This document shows, one piece after another, positions 26,897 through 36,569 of a DNA stretch of 64,000 nucleotides. A program made the position numbers and the translations under genes. The first letter of the stretch is position 1; each line of letters opens with the position of its first letter. The stretch comes from an uncultured Lachnospiraceae bacterium (GTDB lineage: Bacteria > Bacillota > Clostridia > Lachnospirales > Lachnospiraceae): the NCBI GenBank assembly GCA_948470335.1, contig CAOKOL010000019.1:1-64000 (forward strand). Direction: 5' to 3'. The notes beneath the pieces were generated by a model. It searched no databases and had not been told where the DNA came from. It worked only from the letters and a program-made list of their open reading frames with translations.

Positions 26897-27340
26897 TTAC
26901 TCATTTCCCTGTACCGGCGGAGAGTTTTTCTGTTTTCTCAGGATTTCCATCATTTCTAAGGGCGTGACGATATAACTCCGGACAGGAAAATGCCTGATAT
27001 TTCCCGTGATCAGATATGCGTTATCATTTCGTTTTTCCATGACGACTTCATAAAATATAAGATCATCCATATCAGTGAATATTTCACCGGTGGGACTGGG
27101 TGTGACGGGCAGCCCGAAATCACGGATCATTTTCAGGATGTTCTGTATAGATTCTTCTGTGAAAGGAAACTTTTTTCGGCGCAGAACTTCCTCATATTCC
27201 CGGAGAATTTCGTTGCAGTAAAGCGGAATAATATCACCAGAATAGATGGAATCGATTACCAGCGCAGTGGCAGTGTCATTCCTTTTTGTCAACATTGAAG
27301 AAACCAGGACATTCGTGTCAAATACGGCATAATATCTCAT
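26897..27340 (-). CDS. PIN-domain toxin (putative)
   Basis: The 147-residue protein has a PIN RNase fold, with the first acidic residue in YYAVFDTNVLVSSML, a Glu in REYEEVL and acidic residues in FTDMDDLIFYEVV, ending with the strand NAYLITGNIRHF. PIN toxins cut RNA and are blocked by their partner. Its start overlaps the stop of the upstream gene (ATGA), the usual arrangement of an antitoxin-toxin pair. Confidence 0.85.
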   Translation of the reverse strand: MRYYAVFDTNVLVSSMLTKRNDTATALVIDSIYSGDIIPLYCNEILREYEEVLRRKKFPFTEESIQNILKMIRDFGLPVTPSPTGEIFTDMDDLIFYEVVMEKRNDNAYLITGNIRHFPVRSYIVTPLEMMEILRKQKNSPPVQGNE

Positions 27341-27639
27341 TGGTCTGCTTTTCTCTCAGCCCGGACAGCGCTGATTTCTGCGTTGATTTCATCGAGAGTT
27401 ATTTCCGGCATGTGGGCTGCTTCTCTGCGCATGTTCTCAACGGCGGTTTTAGCTTCCACACGTGTCATCTTATTTTCCGGCAGAACGGCAGGGAAAGGAA
27501 GTCCCCTGACCATGCGCGTGCGTTCCATAAACATACGAAAAGCAGTATTCAGATCCATTCCCATTGCTTCATAAATCGCAATGCAATCCTCGCGGAGCGC
27601 TTTATCTGATCGAAATTGATTTAAAACCTGTTCAGCCAT
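27337..27639 (-). CDS. RelB/DinJ-type antitoxin (putative)
   Basis: The 100-residue protein begins with a ribbon-helix-helix (VLNQFRSDKALREDCIAIYE, MGMDLNTAFRMFM) like RelB/DinJ, followed by a charged tail that would bind the toxin. AAGGAGG lies just before the ATG at 27639. It is the first gene of a two-gene operon with the PIN toxin and probably represses the operon. A RelB-type antitoxin with a PIN rather than a RelE toxin is a less common pairing. Confidence 0.8.
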   Translation of the reverse strand: MAEQVLNQFRSDKALREDCIAIYEAMGMDLNTAFRMFMERTRMVRGLPFPAVLPENKMTRVEAKTAVENMRREAAHMPEITLDEINAEISAVRAERKADQ

Positions 27640-27812
27640 GATATCCTCCTTTTTTGGTGCCTGCTGTTTTGTATGAATAACAACTGCAAAATAATTTATT
27701 TTATAGTTGTATTGTAACACAAGTGAAAGGAAAAATCAATTTAAAATAGGATTTGATACCATAATCAGATCATGTAAACTGAAACGTATAAGCGGTCATA
27801 CCGCAGAAAACA

Positions 27813-28421
27813 TTAAAAATGCGTCCTATCCCCAAAAAACCGGCAAACCCCTCCATGATCCCCGGCATTTTTCAGGCGGAGGGCAATATCACGGAGGGCG
27901 CCTGAAAGATATGCCGAAAGGTTTCTGTCATTGTCATAATATTTCAGGACCAATTCTTCAACAATATTTTCTAACCGGTTACAAAGATCGGCGAAATCCG
28001 TTTGCGTTAACTGTTCCTGAATGCGTAAGTAATCCGCAGGTTCTAAATCGGATTCGGCGAATGGCTTTTCTGCCAGGATATGTCCGATAACGGATACCAG
28101 AACAATCTCGCAGATATTTTCCGTTATTTCCTCATACTGCCGGTCGGCGTTTGACAGGATATGAATCACGTCACTCTCCGGAAATGCCTGTAAAAATTTC
28201 TGTTCCAGATGGATGCACCGGATAAATTCATAAATTTTATCAATGCCCGTATATGCGGAGAGATCTTGCAATACCGGATAGTCAAGGGTTAATATGGTAT
28301 TCTGGGGGGCGAACCGTGCGTCATACCGGGCGAAAAATGCCGGCAGCCCGCTGACAACGGTATCATACAGGCAGCGGTTTCCGTAATGGGAAAATGCCGG
28401 CAGAACCCTTATAGCCGTCAT
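27813..28421 (-). CDS. DUF6179-like protein
   Basis: This 202-residue protein is of unknown function. Its sequence (TAIRVLPAFSHYGNRCLYDT, TLDYPVLQDLSAYTGIDKIY, then a helical C-terminus) resembles the end of DUF6179 proteins, which are found beside DUF6323 proteins in Firmicutes. The frame overlaps the upstream gene by 59 bases. GGAGGGG three bases before the ATG at 28421 gives some support for translation from inside that gene. It may be an N-terminally shortened copy. Confidence 0.6.
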   Translation of the reverse strand: MTAIRVLPAFSHYGNRCLYDTVVSGLPAFFARYDARFAPQNTILTLDYPVLQDLSAYTGIDKIYEFIRCIHLEQKFLQAFPESDVIHILSNADRQYEEITENICEIVLVSVIGHILAEKPFAESDLEPADYLRIQEQLTQTDFADLCNRLENIVEELVLKYYDNDRNLSAYLSGALRDIALRLKNAGDHGGVCRFFGDRTHF

Positions 28422-28842
28422 AGCCCCTCCGGACGGCCTGAGAAAAAAGGGAGAGGCATGTGCTTTCCAGATATTCCAGATCGCCGAAGCAGATCAGTTC
28501 AAACTGTTCCTTCATCAGATGGAGCAGCTCGTCATCCGTAATTTCATCCTGCATTTCATTTTTGTACAGATAAAATATCTCCTGCAGGCGGATGATGGTT
28601 TCTACATAATTGTTCTGGTCGATAAAGTCGGAATCGCAGAATTCATAAATGATTTTTGCGGTGATCCCTTCTCCGAATTCCACTCTTTTCTGTTCCTGCA
28701 AAGAAGCTTTCCGTTCCTCCAGAATCAGTCTGGCATCCTGTTCCGTTAAAACGAGTCCAAACCGTTCGGTGGTCTGATTGGTTTTGATTACCTGGTCCAG
28801 CCAGGTTTGCTGCTGTAACAAAACCATCCAGTCTTTATCCAT
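28363..28842 (-). CDS. DUF6323-like protein
   Basis: The 159-residue protein begins MDKDWMVLLQQQTWLDQVIK and contains LTEQDARLILEERKASLQEQ and a helical region with EFCDSDFIDQNNYVETIIRL. I place it in the DUF6323 family from memory of this layout; the function is unknown. GGGGAGGG precedes the ATG at 28842. It forms an overlapping pair with the DUF6179-like gene, which suggests a two-protein unit. Confidence 0.6.
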   Translation of the reverse strand: MDKDWMVLLQQQTWLDQVIKTNQTTERFGLVLTEQDARLILEERKASLQEQKRVEFGEGITAKIIYEFCDSDFIDQNNYVETIIRLQEIFYLYKNEMQDEITDDELLHLMKEQFELICFGDLEYLESTCLSLFSQAVRRGYDGYKGSAGIFPLRKPLPV

Positions 28843-28968
28843 AAGACATCCCTCCCCTTTTGTATATGGATTCCCGGAACCTCCCGGCGTCTGCTTTTGC
28901 GGCTGATTTTCCGGGTGTGCATGTAATTGGAAGATGATTATAGCATCAGGAGGAAATGATTGGTAGTC

Positions 28969-29036
28969 TTGTTTTTCGGTCATTTTTATGGTATAATGGT
29001 AACAGAAAGAGGGAGTGGCTTTGGCCGCTCCCTTTG
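28969..29036 (+). promoter_or_regulatory. Promoter-like site and hairpin facing no gene
   Basis: TTGTTT at 28969-28974 and TATAAT at 28992-28997 (17-base spacer) are followed by a strong GGGAGTGGC/GCCGCTCCC hairpin at 29010-29033. On the plus strand the only thing downstream is the 3' end of the oppositely oriented ROK gene. On the minus strand the same hairpin, followed by T-rich sequence, could terminate the ROK transcript. Confidence 0.35.
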
Positions 29037-29106
29037 GCATATCTCTCATATTATCTGTCAGATGTTCCCTGCCGAAAAACAAAAGGCGTCAGCGGATGCC
29101 GCGGCC

Positions 29107-30258
29107 TCAGCAGGGTACTTTTCCGATCTGTTCTAAAAATTCCACGATAAAGTGAAGGGCCACGCCCAGGGGAACCGTGTGCCGCCGCAGTGTGCTCAGG
29201 TGGAGAAAGGCTGCGTCGGTGAAGCTGTTGGTTTCGGCCACATATTCTTTCAACCGGGGAAGATAAGGCGGAAGGAATTCGCTCAGTGTGCCGCCCAGTA
29301 CCACGTCGCAGTCCAGCGCCATATGGATATTGTTAATGCCTATGGCCAGGTGGCGCAGCATATTGTCCCAGAGGTTTTCATATTCTGCGTATCTGGTGTC
29401 GTGTCCTTCCATCCGGGCAAAAAAATCTTCCAGGGAAATGCCGAAGGCGTTGCGGATGCGCCGGGGAGAGCAGTAGGCCTCCAGACAGCCCTGGGCGCCG
29501 CAGGTACAGCGCAGGCCGCCGGGCTCCACGCATATATGTCCGAATTCGCCGCTGCGGCGGTTGTCTCCGGCGTAAGGGCTGCCGCCGAACAGAATAGCGC
29601 CTCCCACGCCGTTTTCCAGGGACAGATAGGCCATGTTCCGGTTGTCCTTGCGGGTAAAAGATTCGGCGTGTCCGCCGCTGGTGGCGTCATTTTCCACATA
29701 GGCCGGGTAGGGAATGGAGCTGGTAAGCCCTTCCAGTGAGGTATCTTTCAGCTTCAATGTGGGGGCGGCGGTGATATAGCGGCTGTCAGGCGACATGACG
29801 GCCGGCAGGGCGATTCCTACTCCCAGCAGCCGGCTCCGGTCAATGCCGAACTGATCCAGAAAGCGTTCCAGAACGTCGGAGAGCAGGCCGCCCATATCGG
29901 CAAAGCGGACGATCGGGGCATTTTCCACTTTTTGATATGCGATTTCATTCAGCAGAAGATCCACGGCGACCAGGCGCAGATGGTGTTCCGAGATGGAGAT
30001 GCCTGCCGCAATCCGCGCGTCAGGGACGATGGAGAGCCCGCTGGCTTTCCGCCCGCCGGTGTACTGCTGTTCGCCGGAGTCCTGCACCAGTCCCGCCGCC
30101 ATCAGTTCAGACAGATTCTGATATACGGTAGGGAGGCTTAAGTCCAGTTCCCGGGCCAGACTCTGCCGGGAGCAGAAGCCCCTGGCGTTATAGATATGCC
30201 GGTAGATGTTGTTGCGTGTCTGCTGCCTCCGTTCCGTTCCGTTTCTGTCGTATTGCAT
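29107..30258 (-). CDS. ROK family transcriptional regulator (XylR/NagC type)
   Basis: The 383-residue protein has an N-terminal winged helix (SRQSLARELDLSLPTVYQNL) and a ROK sugar-kinase-like domain with the zinc motif CTCGAQGCLEAYC and glycine loops NGVGGAILFGG. ROK repressors release DNA when they bind their sugar. GAGGAAA lies seven bases before the ATG at 30258. It is divergent from the sugar transport and xylulokinase operon and is very probably its regulator. Confidence 0.92.
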   Translation of the reverse strand: MQYDRNGTERRQQTRNNIYRHIYNARGFCSRQSLARELDLSLPTVYQNLSELMAAGLVQDSGEQQYTGGRKASGLSIVPDARIAAGISISEHHLRLVAVDLLLNEIAYQKVENAPIVRFADMGGLLSDVLERFLDQFGIDRSRLLGVGIALPAVMSPDSRYITAAPTLKLKDTSLEGLTSSIPYPAYVENDATSGGHAESFTRKDNRNMAYLSLENGVGGAILFGGSPYAGDNRRSGEFGHICVEPGGLRCTCGAQGCLEAYCSPRRIRNAFGISLEDFFARMEGHDTRYAEYENLWDNMLRHLAIGINNIHMALDCDVVLGGTLSEFLPPYLPRLKEYVAETNSFTDAAFLHLSTLRRHTVPLGVALHFIVEFLEQIGKVPC

Positions 30259-30599
30259 AACATTTCCTCGCTTTGGTAAATTCGTTTCCTCTATTTTAAC
30301 ATAGATTCCCGGATAGTCAACTTGCCGGCCGGGGCGGAAAGGGAGGAACATCAGCCGGAAACGGCTGTTTTTGAATGATTAAGAAAAATGGTTTTATATA
30401 TTTAGTACAAAATATTGGTGATAATACCGGGAATATCGGGTGTTTTTCTGCAAAATATAACAAATTTATCGAAATATAAGGAAATTATATTGACATTAGT
30501 TCTTCTATTTTATAAAATAAAGTTACAGAAGTACAAGCTTCCGGTTCGTTCCCACAGGAACGGAGAACGGAAAACCAAAAATTTCAGGAGGAAAAAGTT
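30259..30599 (+). promoter_or_regulatory. Regulatory region between ROK gene and sugar operon
   Basis: A good promoter has TTGACA at 30490-30495 and TAAAAT at 30513-30518 (17-base spacer). The surrounding A/T-rich stretch (30370-30540) is where a ROK operator would be expected, but I could not define the operator. CAGGAGG precedes the ATG at 30600. Confidence 0.65.
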
Positions 30600-31844
30600 A
30601 TGAAGAAAAAGACACTTGCGCTGATTCTTGCGGCATGCATGGCGCTGTCTCTGGCTGCCTGCGGCGGCAACGGCGGCGGAAAAGACGAGACAAAGGCTCC
30701 TACCCAGGCAGCTACGGAAGCCGCCAGCCAGGGTGCTGACAGTCAGGAAACGGCTGCCAAGCCGGCAGAAGGTGAAACTGCGGGCGGAGAAGCTGCCGGT
30801 GCCGGCAAGACCGTAGGTATTTCCATGCCTACCCAGTCTCTGGAGCGCTGGAACCGTGACGGTGCTTATCTGGACGAGCAGTTTAAGGCTGCCGGATACA
30901 AAACCATCGTTACATATTCCGACAACAAAGCAGATCAGCAGATAAACGATATTCAGAACATGTTAAGCCAGGGCGTGGATCTGCTGGTAGTAGCCGCCAT
31001 CGACGGCGAAGCGCTGAACCCCGTTATGAACGATGCCGGTGCCAGCAATATTCCGATTATCGCCTATGACCGTCTGATTATGAATGACAATGTTTCTTAT
31101 TATGTGTCTTTCGATAACTACACCGTAGGCACCCTGCAGGGTACATACGTAAAAGAAGCGCTGGATCTGGACAATGCGGAAGGCCCCTTCAACATGGAGT
31201 TCACCGCAGGCGATCCTGCTGACAATAACGCACCTTATTTCTTCAACGGCGCTATGGACACGCTGAAACCTTACATTGATGAAGGCAAACTGGTAGTGGT
31301 TTCCGGTCAGACAGAGTTTGATGCGGTTGCTACCGATCAGTGGCAGACAGACGTGGCTTTGGACCGTGCCCAGAACGTACTGGCTTCCTATTACTCTGAC
31401 GGCACAAAGCTGGATGCATGGCTGTGCTCCAACGATTCCACCGCCATGGGCGTATCCCAGGCCGTTACCCAGGACTATGCCGGCGATAACGATGTAATCA
31501 TTACCGGCCAGGACGGCGACGTTGCCAACCTGCGCAACATCAAGGACGGCGTACAGTCCATGACCGTATACAAGGCAGTGGCCAATGAGGCGGTTGTTAC
31601 CCTGGATCTGGCAAAAGCGATCCTGAACGGCGATACCATTGACGAGAGCCTGATCACTGCTTCCGAATGGGGCTTTGAATGTGCTTTTGATACCGAGTCC
31701 TATGCCACCTCCGAAGGACATAACTGCCCTTCCTTCCTGCTGGTTCCCGACGTGGTAACTGTTGACAATATGGAAGAAAAACTGGTTACTCCCGGTTACT
31801 ACAAGGTAGGCGATGACGGCTATCTGGAAGCTACCAACGGCTGA
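30600..31844 (+). CDS. Sugar ABC transporter substrate-binding lipoprotein
   Basis: The 414-residue lipoprotein has a signal ending LSLAACG and an Ala/Glu/Thr linker (to about residue 70). The periplasmic-binding-protein type I domain follows ([20 protein letters not shown]), with [16 protein letters not shown] and [19 protein letters not shown]. It resembles ChvE/XylF-type binders of pentoses and related sugars. The ATPase and permease genes follow in the same operon, and the closing kinase and isomerase genes point to a pentose. Confidence 0.92.
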   Translation: MKKKTLALILAACMALSLAACGGNGGGKDETKAPTQAATEAASQGADSQETAAKPAEGETAGGEAAGAGKTVGISMPTQSLERWNRDGAYLDEQFKAAGYKTIVTYSDNKADQQINDIQNMLSQGVDLLVVAAIDGEALNPVMNDAGASNIPIIAYDRLIMNDNVSYYVSFDNYTVGTLQGTYVKEALDLDNAEGPFNMEFTAGDPADNNAPYFFNGAMDTLKPYIDEGKLVVVSGQTEFDAVATDQWQTDVALDRAQNVLASYYSDGTKLDAWLCSNDSTAMGVSQAVTQDYAGDNDVIITGQDGDVANLRNIKDGVQSMTVYKAVANEAVVTLDLAKAILNGDTIDESLITASEWGFECAFDTESYATSEGHNCPSFLLVPDVVTVDNMEEKLVTPGYYKVGDDGYLEATNG

Positions 31845-31935
31845 CAGTATAACGACCCCCAATAATTGCAAAGGACGGTGGGCGGGGCAAAAGCTCCGCT
31901 CACCGTTGTTTTTAGCCCTGAAAGGAGGAAACCAC

Positions 31936-33489
31936 TTGTCAAATACGATTTTGGAGATGAAATCCATCACCAAAGAATTTCCCGGCGTAAAGGCTCTGGA
32001 TAATGTAAACCTGAAAGTGGAGGCCGGAGAGATTCATGCGCTGATCGGCGAGAACGGGGCCGGCAAATCCACCCTGATGAACGTGCTGTCAGGTACATAT
32101 CCCGCAGGCAGTTATACCGGCGAAATTTATTATGAGGGCAGGCTGTGTCAGTTTAAGACCCAGAAGGACAGTGAGGCTTTGGGCATCGTCATCATTCACC
32201 AGGAGCTGGCTCTGATTCCCCTGTTGTCCATCGGGGAAAATATGTTCCTGGGAAATGAGATTAAGAACAAAATGGGCTGTATCGACTGGGACAGAACCTA
32301 CAGCGAGGCGGAACGCCATATGCGCCAGGTAGGACTGAATGAGTCGGCCCAGACGCTGATCAAAGATATCGGCACCGGCAAACAGCAGTTGGTGGAGATC
32401 GCCAAGGCATTCTCCAAAGATGTAAAGCTGCTGATTCTGGACGAGCCCACATCTTCTCTGAATGATGAGGACGCCAAAATGCTTCTTGACCTGCTGCTTG
32501 CCTTTAAGAAAGAGGGCCTTACGTCCATTATCATTACCCATAAGCTGAACGAAATCATTTACTGCGCCGACAAGGCGACGATTATCCGTGACGGCTCCAC
32601 CATTGAGACGCTGGTAAAGGGTGTGGACGAATTCAGTGAGGACCGGATTATTAAAGGCATGGTGGGCCGTTCCATGGAGGACCGGTACCCTGCCAGAGAG
32701 CACAACGTTCAGGATGAAGTGAACCTTGAGGTGAAGAACTGGACGGTTCATCATCCCCTGTACCCGGAACGGGTGGTGGATGACCGCATCTCCTTCCATA
32801 TCCGCAAAGGGGAAGTGGTAGGCTTCTCCGGCCTGCAGGGCGCGGGGCGTACGGAGCTTGCCATGTCTATTTTCGGCCGCAGCTACGGCACGGGTATTTC
32901 CGGCGAACTGTATATCGGAGGGAAGAAAGTGGAGCTGAAATCTCCTCAGGACGCCATCCGCCACAAACTTGCCTATGTGACCGAGGACCGGAAAACCAAC
33001 GGCCTGATTCTGGATGAGTCGATCCGTTTTAATACCACGCTGGCCCGTCTGGATAAGGTGTGCAGAGGCAGCGTCATCGACGGCGATGAGGAAATCAGAG
33101 TGGCCGAGCAGATGACGAAGGACATGGGCACGAAAACCCCCACCATTGAGCAGAACGTGGGCAACCTGTCCGGCGGCAACCAGCAGAAAGCGCTGCTTGG
33201 AAAATGGATGTTTACCGAGCCGGATATTCTGATTATGGACGAACCTACACGGGGAATCGACGTGGGTGCGAAATATGAGATTTACTGTCTGATCAACGAG
33301 ATGGTGAGCCAGGGCAAGTCGGTGATGATGATTTCATCCGAGATGCCTGAGCTTCTGGGAATGTGCGACCGGATCTACGTGATGAACGAAGGCCGTCTGC
33401 TGGCGGAACTGGATGCGAAAGAAGCCACCCAGGAAGGAATCATGGGCCATATTATCCGTGATACCAATCAGGATTCCCAATCTGCGTAA
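31936..33489 (+). CDS. Sugar ABC transporter ATP-binding protein (two NBDs)
   Basis: The 517-residue protein has two ATPase halves. The first has Walker [13 protein letters not shown], a signature region [14 protein letters not shown] and Walker [12 protein letters not shown]. The second has the degenerate Walker A region ([16 protein letters not shown]), signature [14 protein letters not shown] and Walker [13 protein letters not shown]. This asymmetry is normal in the XylG/MglA/GguA family. The start is the TTG at 31936, eight bases after AAAGGAGGA; upstream in-frame codons belong to the intergenic region. Confidence 0.94.
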   Translation: MSNTILEMKSITKEFPGVKALDNVNLKVEAGEIHALIGENGAGKSTLMNVLSGTYPAGSYTGEIYYEGRLCQFKTQKDSEALGIVIIHQELALIPLLSIGENMFLGNEIKNKMGCIDWDRTYSEAERHMRQVGLNESAQTLIKDIGTGKQQLVEIAKAFSKDVKLLILDEPTSSLNDEDAKMLLDLLLAFKKEGLTSIIITHKLNEIIYCADKATIIRDGSTIETLVKGVDEFSEDRIIKGMVGRSMEDRYPAREHNVQDEVNLEVKNWTVHHPLYPERVVDDRISFHIRKGEVVGFSGLQGAGRTELAMSIFGRSYGTGISGELYIGGKKVELKSPQDAIRHKLAYVTEDRKTNGLILDESIRFNTTLARLDKVCRGSVIDGDEEIRVAEQMTKDMGTKTPTIEQNVGNLSGGNQQKALLGKWMFTEPDILIMDEPTRGIDVGAKYEIYCLINEMVSQGKSVMMISSEMPELLGMCDRIYVMNEGRLLAELDAKEATQEGIMGHIIRDTNQDSQSA

Positions 33490-33507
33490 TTATAGAAGGA
33501 GGAGACA

Positions 33508-34689
33508 ATGACTGAATCCAAAAAGCAATTCAATCTGGTAAGTTTTCTGACCAAATATGCCATGGTAATCGCCCTGGCAGTGGTCTTTATCCTGTTTGCC
33601 GTTCTGACCAAGGGAACCCTTTTGTCACCTCAGAACATGACGAACCTGATGCTGCAGAACGGTTATGTGCTGGTTATGGCCTGCGGTATGCTGCTGTGCA
33701 TCCTGACCGGCGGTAATATCGACCTGTCCGTGGGTTCCGTAGTCTGTCTGGTGGGCGGTCTGGCCGCCGTGATGGTTTCCAACATGCATATGCCTGCCAT
33801 TGCCGCCATTCTGACCGGCCTGCTGGTGGGCCTTCTGGTAGGCTGCTGGCAGGGATACTGGATCGGCTATGTCCGCATTCCGCCCTTTATCACCACCCTG
33901 GGCGGCATGTTTATCTTCCGCGGTCTGGGTCGGTTCGTGCTGAACAGCAAGACCGTTGCCATTCAGGACCCTGCTTTTTTAAATATTTTTACCACTTATA
34001 TCAAGATTCCCGGCCTGGATGACGGCGCCATCAAGCTTTCTCCGATTATCGTGGGCGTAGTCGCTGCGGTTCTTGTGATTTTCAACACCGTGAAAAACCG
34101 CCGGGAGCGGGCGAAAAAGGGATACCGCCAGAACAGCGCTTTAAGCGATTTCGTAAAAGCCGGCCTGATTGCCGTTCTGGTTCTCTATTACTGCTATCAG
34201 CTCAGCCGGTACAGGGGTATTTCCGTTATGCTGGTATGGGTGCTGGCTGTCTGCCTGATCTATAACTTTATCACGGCCAAAACCGCTTTCGGCCGGTATT
34301 TTTACGCCGTGGGCGGCAATGAGAAGGCAACGAAGCTGTCCGGTATCAATACGAACAAAATTTATTTTATCGCCTATGCCAATATGGGTCTTCTGGCCGG
34401 CTTATGCGGTCTGCTCTGTGCGGCCCGTGTAGGCTCTGTCAACGGTTCCACCGGTCAGTCCTTTGAGATGGACGCCATCGGCTCCTGCTTTATCGGCGGC
34501 GCTTCCGCTTACGGTGGCAGCGGTACGGTCGGCGGCGTTGTGATCGGCGCTTTGCTGCTGGGCGTGATTAATATGGGCATGTCCATTATGGGACTGGGCG
34601 ACACCTGGCAGTATGTAATCAAAGGCGGCGTGCTTTTGCTGGCCGTAATCTTCGACGTGGTTACAAGCCGCAAATCCGGAAAGAAATAA
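33508..34689 (+). CDS. Sugar ABC transporter permease
   Basis: The 393-residue membrane protein of the XylH/MmsB/GguB family has about ten hydrophobic segments. Family motifs include LCILTGGNIDLSVGSVVCLV, VRIPPFITTLGGMFIFRGLG and the C-terminal FIGGASAYGGSGTVGGVVIG, the ATPase contact region. AGAAGGAGG precedes the ATG. It completes the transporter with the two genes before it. Confidence 0.94.
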   Translation: MTESKKQFNLVSFLTKYAMVIALAVVFILFAVLTKGTLLSPQNMTNLMLQNGYVLVMACGMLLCILTGGNIDLSVGSVVCLVGGLAAVMVSNMHMPAIAAILTGLLVGLLVGCWQGYWIGYVRIPPFITTLGGMFIFRGLGRFVLNSKTVAIQDPAFLNIFTTYIKIPGLDDGAIKLSPIIVGVVAAVLVIFNTVKNRRERAKKGYRQNSALSDFVKAGLIAVLVLYYCYQLSRYRGISVMLVWVLAVCLIYNFITAKTAFGRYFYAVGGNEKATKLSGINTNKIYFIAYANMGLLAGLCGLLCAARVGSVNGSTGQSFEMDAIGSCFIGGASAYGGSGTVGGVVIGALLLGVINMGMSIMGLGDTWQYVIKGGVLLLAVIFDVVTSRKSGKK

Positions 34690-34699
34690 GAGGGACATT

Positions 34700-36178
34700 A
34701 TGCTGTATATCGGAATCGATCTGGGCACCTCCGCCGTCAAGCTGCTGCTGACAGACGAAGAAGGCCAGATTAAAAATATCGTATCAAAGGAATATCCGCT
34801 GGAATTTCCCGCACCCGGCTGGAGCCAGCAGAACCCGGAAGACTGGAAGCGGGCGGTGCTTACGGGAATCCCTGAGCTGCTGAAAGGTTTTGATGCCGGC
34901 GAGGTGGAGGGAATCGGCGCCGGAGGACAGATGCACGGGCTGGTGGTTCTGGACGAAGAAGACCGTGTGATCCGCCCGGCCATTCTGTGGAATGACGGCC
35001 GCACCGCCGGACAGGTAGAATATCTGAATGAGACGGTGGGAAAAGAAAAGCTGTCCGCCCTGACCGCAAACATTGCCTTCGCAGGCTTTACCGCGCCCAA
35101 GCTTTTGTGGATGCGGGAACAGGAACCGGAGAATTTTTCCAGAATCCGTAAAATCATGCTGCCGAAGGACTATATCAACTATATCCTGACCGGCGTCCAC
35201 AGCACGGACTTTTCCGATGCCAGCGGTATGCTTCTGCTGGATGTGGAGCACAAGTGCTGGTCCGGGGAAATGCTGAAACTGTGCGGCATTACGGAAGAAC
35301 AGATGCCGAAGTTTTTTGAGAGCTATGAGAAGACCGGAACCTTGAAGCCTGAAATCGCGGAACAACTGGGGCTGCCAGAAACCGTAGTGGTCTGCGCCGG
35401 AGCGGGGGACAATGCCGCCGCCGCCGTGGGCACGGGTACTGTGGGCGACGGCGCCTGCAATATCTCGCTGGGCACGTCGGGCACGATCTTTATTTCCAGC
35501 GGAACATTCGGCGTGGATCCCAATAACGCCCTTCATGCCTTTGCCCATGCCGACGGGCATTACCATCTGATGGGCTGTATGCTTTCCGCCGCAAGCTGCA
35601 ACAAATGGCTGATGGAGGATATCTTCGGCGTGAAAGATTTTGAAGGCGAGCAGGCCGGCATTTCGGCGGACCGGCTTGGGTGCAACCGTGTTTACTTTCT
35701 GCCTTATCTGATGGGAGAGCGCTCTCCTATTAACGATACCAATGCACGGGGCACTTTTGTGGGCATGACCATGGACACTTCCCGCTCTGACTTAACCCAG
35801 GCGGTGCTGGAAGGGGTGGCTTTTGCCATCCGGGACAGCCTTGAAGTTGCCCGGACGCTGGGGATTGATATCCGGCGCAGCAAAATCTGCGGCGGCGGCG
35901 CAAAAAGCCCGCTGTGGAAAACCATTATGGCGAATGTGCTGAATATCCAACTGGACGTTCCCGAATCGGAACAGGGGCCGGGGATGGGCGGCGCCATGCT
36001 GGCGATGGTGGCCTGCGGACGGTACGGGTCGGTGGAGGAGGTCTGCGGGAAGCTTGTGCGCACCGCAGAAACTGTCTGCCCGACGCCGGAGACTGCCGCC
36101 CGGTATGAGGAGCGCTACCGGCAGTTTAAACGCATTTATCCCGCATTAAAGCCGGTGTTTTCGGCAATGAACGGGTGA
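34700..36178 (+). CDS. xylB: Xylulokinase
   Basis: The enzyme phosphorylates D-xylulose. The 492-residue FGGY-family kinase starts with the phosphate loop YIGIDLGTSAVKLLL. It shows the substrate region GQMHGLVVLDEEDRVIRPAI, the catalytic Asp in GAGDNAAAAVGTGTV, and the ATP site SLGTSGTIF with GGGAKSPLWKTIMANVL. Xylulokinase, rather than glycerol or ribulose kinase, is supported by these matches and by length. It starts 10 bases after the permease. Confidence 0.93.
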   Translation: MLYIGIDLGTSAVKLLLTDEEGQIKNIVSKEYPLEFPAPGWSQQNPEDWKRAVLTGIPELLKGFDAGEVEGIGAGGQMHGLVVLDEEDRVIRPAILWNDGRTAGQVEYLNETVGKEKLSALTANIAFAGFTAPKLLWMREQEPENFSRIRKIMLPKDYINYILTGVHSTDFSDASGMLLLDVEHKCWSGEMLKLCGITEEQMPKFFESYEKTGTLKPEIAEQLGLPETVVVCAGAGDNAAAAVGTGTVGDGACNISLGTSGTIFISSGTFGVDPNNALHAFAHADGHYHLMGCMLSAASCNKWLMEDIFGVKDFEGEQAGISADRLGCNRVYFLPYLMGERSPINDTNARGTFVGMTMDTSRSDLTQAVLEGVAFAIRDSLEVARTLGIDIRRSKICGGGAKSPLWKTIMANVLNIQLDVPESEQGPGMGGAMLAMVACGRYGSVEEVCGKLVRTAETVCPTPETAARYEERYRQFKRIYPALKPVFSAMNG

Positions 36179-36182
36179 TAAA

Positions 36183-36470
36183 ATGGAACGGAAACATTAT
36201 CATATGGTTCGGAAGAACCAGGCGAATCTGCGGGTACTGTTCCGCGCGGTGGTGACGGCGGCGTTGTTTTACATAGCGTTCCGGCTGCCTGCCATGAGTG
36301 CAGCAGACCCCACATTTCCCGATGCCCTTGGGTGGCTGGCCGCAGGGATATTTTTCACAGTGGCTGCCGTCTTTGGCGTCTATGCCTGGAGATGCTACCG
36401 GACCGATTGCCAAAATGCGGTGCTGACGCCGGAGGAAGAAGCGGCGCTGTACGGGGAGTCGGAAGAGTGA
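36183..36470 (+). CDS. Small two-helix membrane protein
   Basis: I do not recognise this 95-residue protein. It has a basic N-terminus, two membrane helices (about 22-38 and 52-70) and an acidic tail. It starts four bases after the xylB stop, so it is probably in the sugar operon. The xylB end lacks a strong GGAGG, so translation may be coupled. Confidence 0.55.
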   Translation: MERKHYHMVRKNQANLRVLFRAVVTAALFYIAFRLPAMSAADPTFPDALGWLAAGIFFTVAAVFGVYAWRCYRTDCQNAVLTPEEEAALYGESEE

Positions 36471-36569
36471 GCCTTTACGGCGGGGTTCTGGAGAAAACGC
36501 TCCGGACTTCACGGTGAGGCCATGCCTTTTTGCGGATACGCCGCATTTATTTTTGAGAGGTGATATGCC

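Noticed and set aside
30963..31973. 336-codon minus-strand frame opposite the sugar-binding protein
   Set aside because: Codon-bias shadow of a clear lipoprotein gene, with no ribosome binding site or domain.
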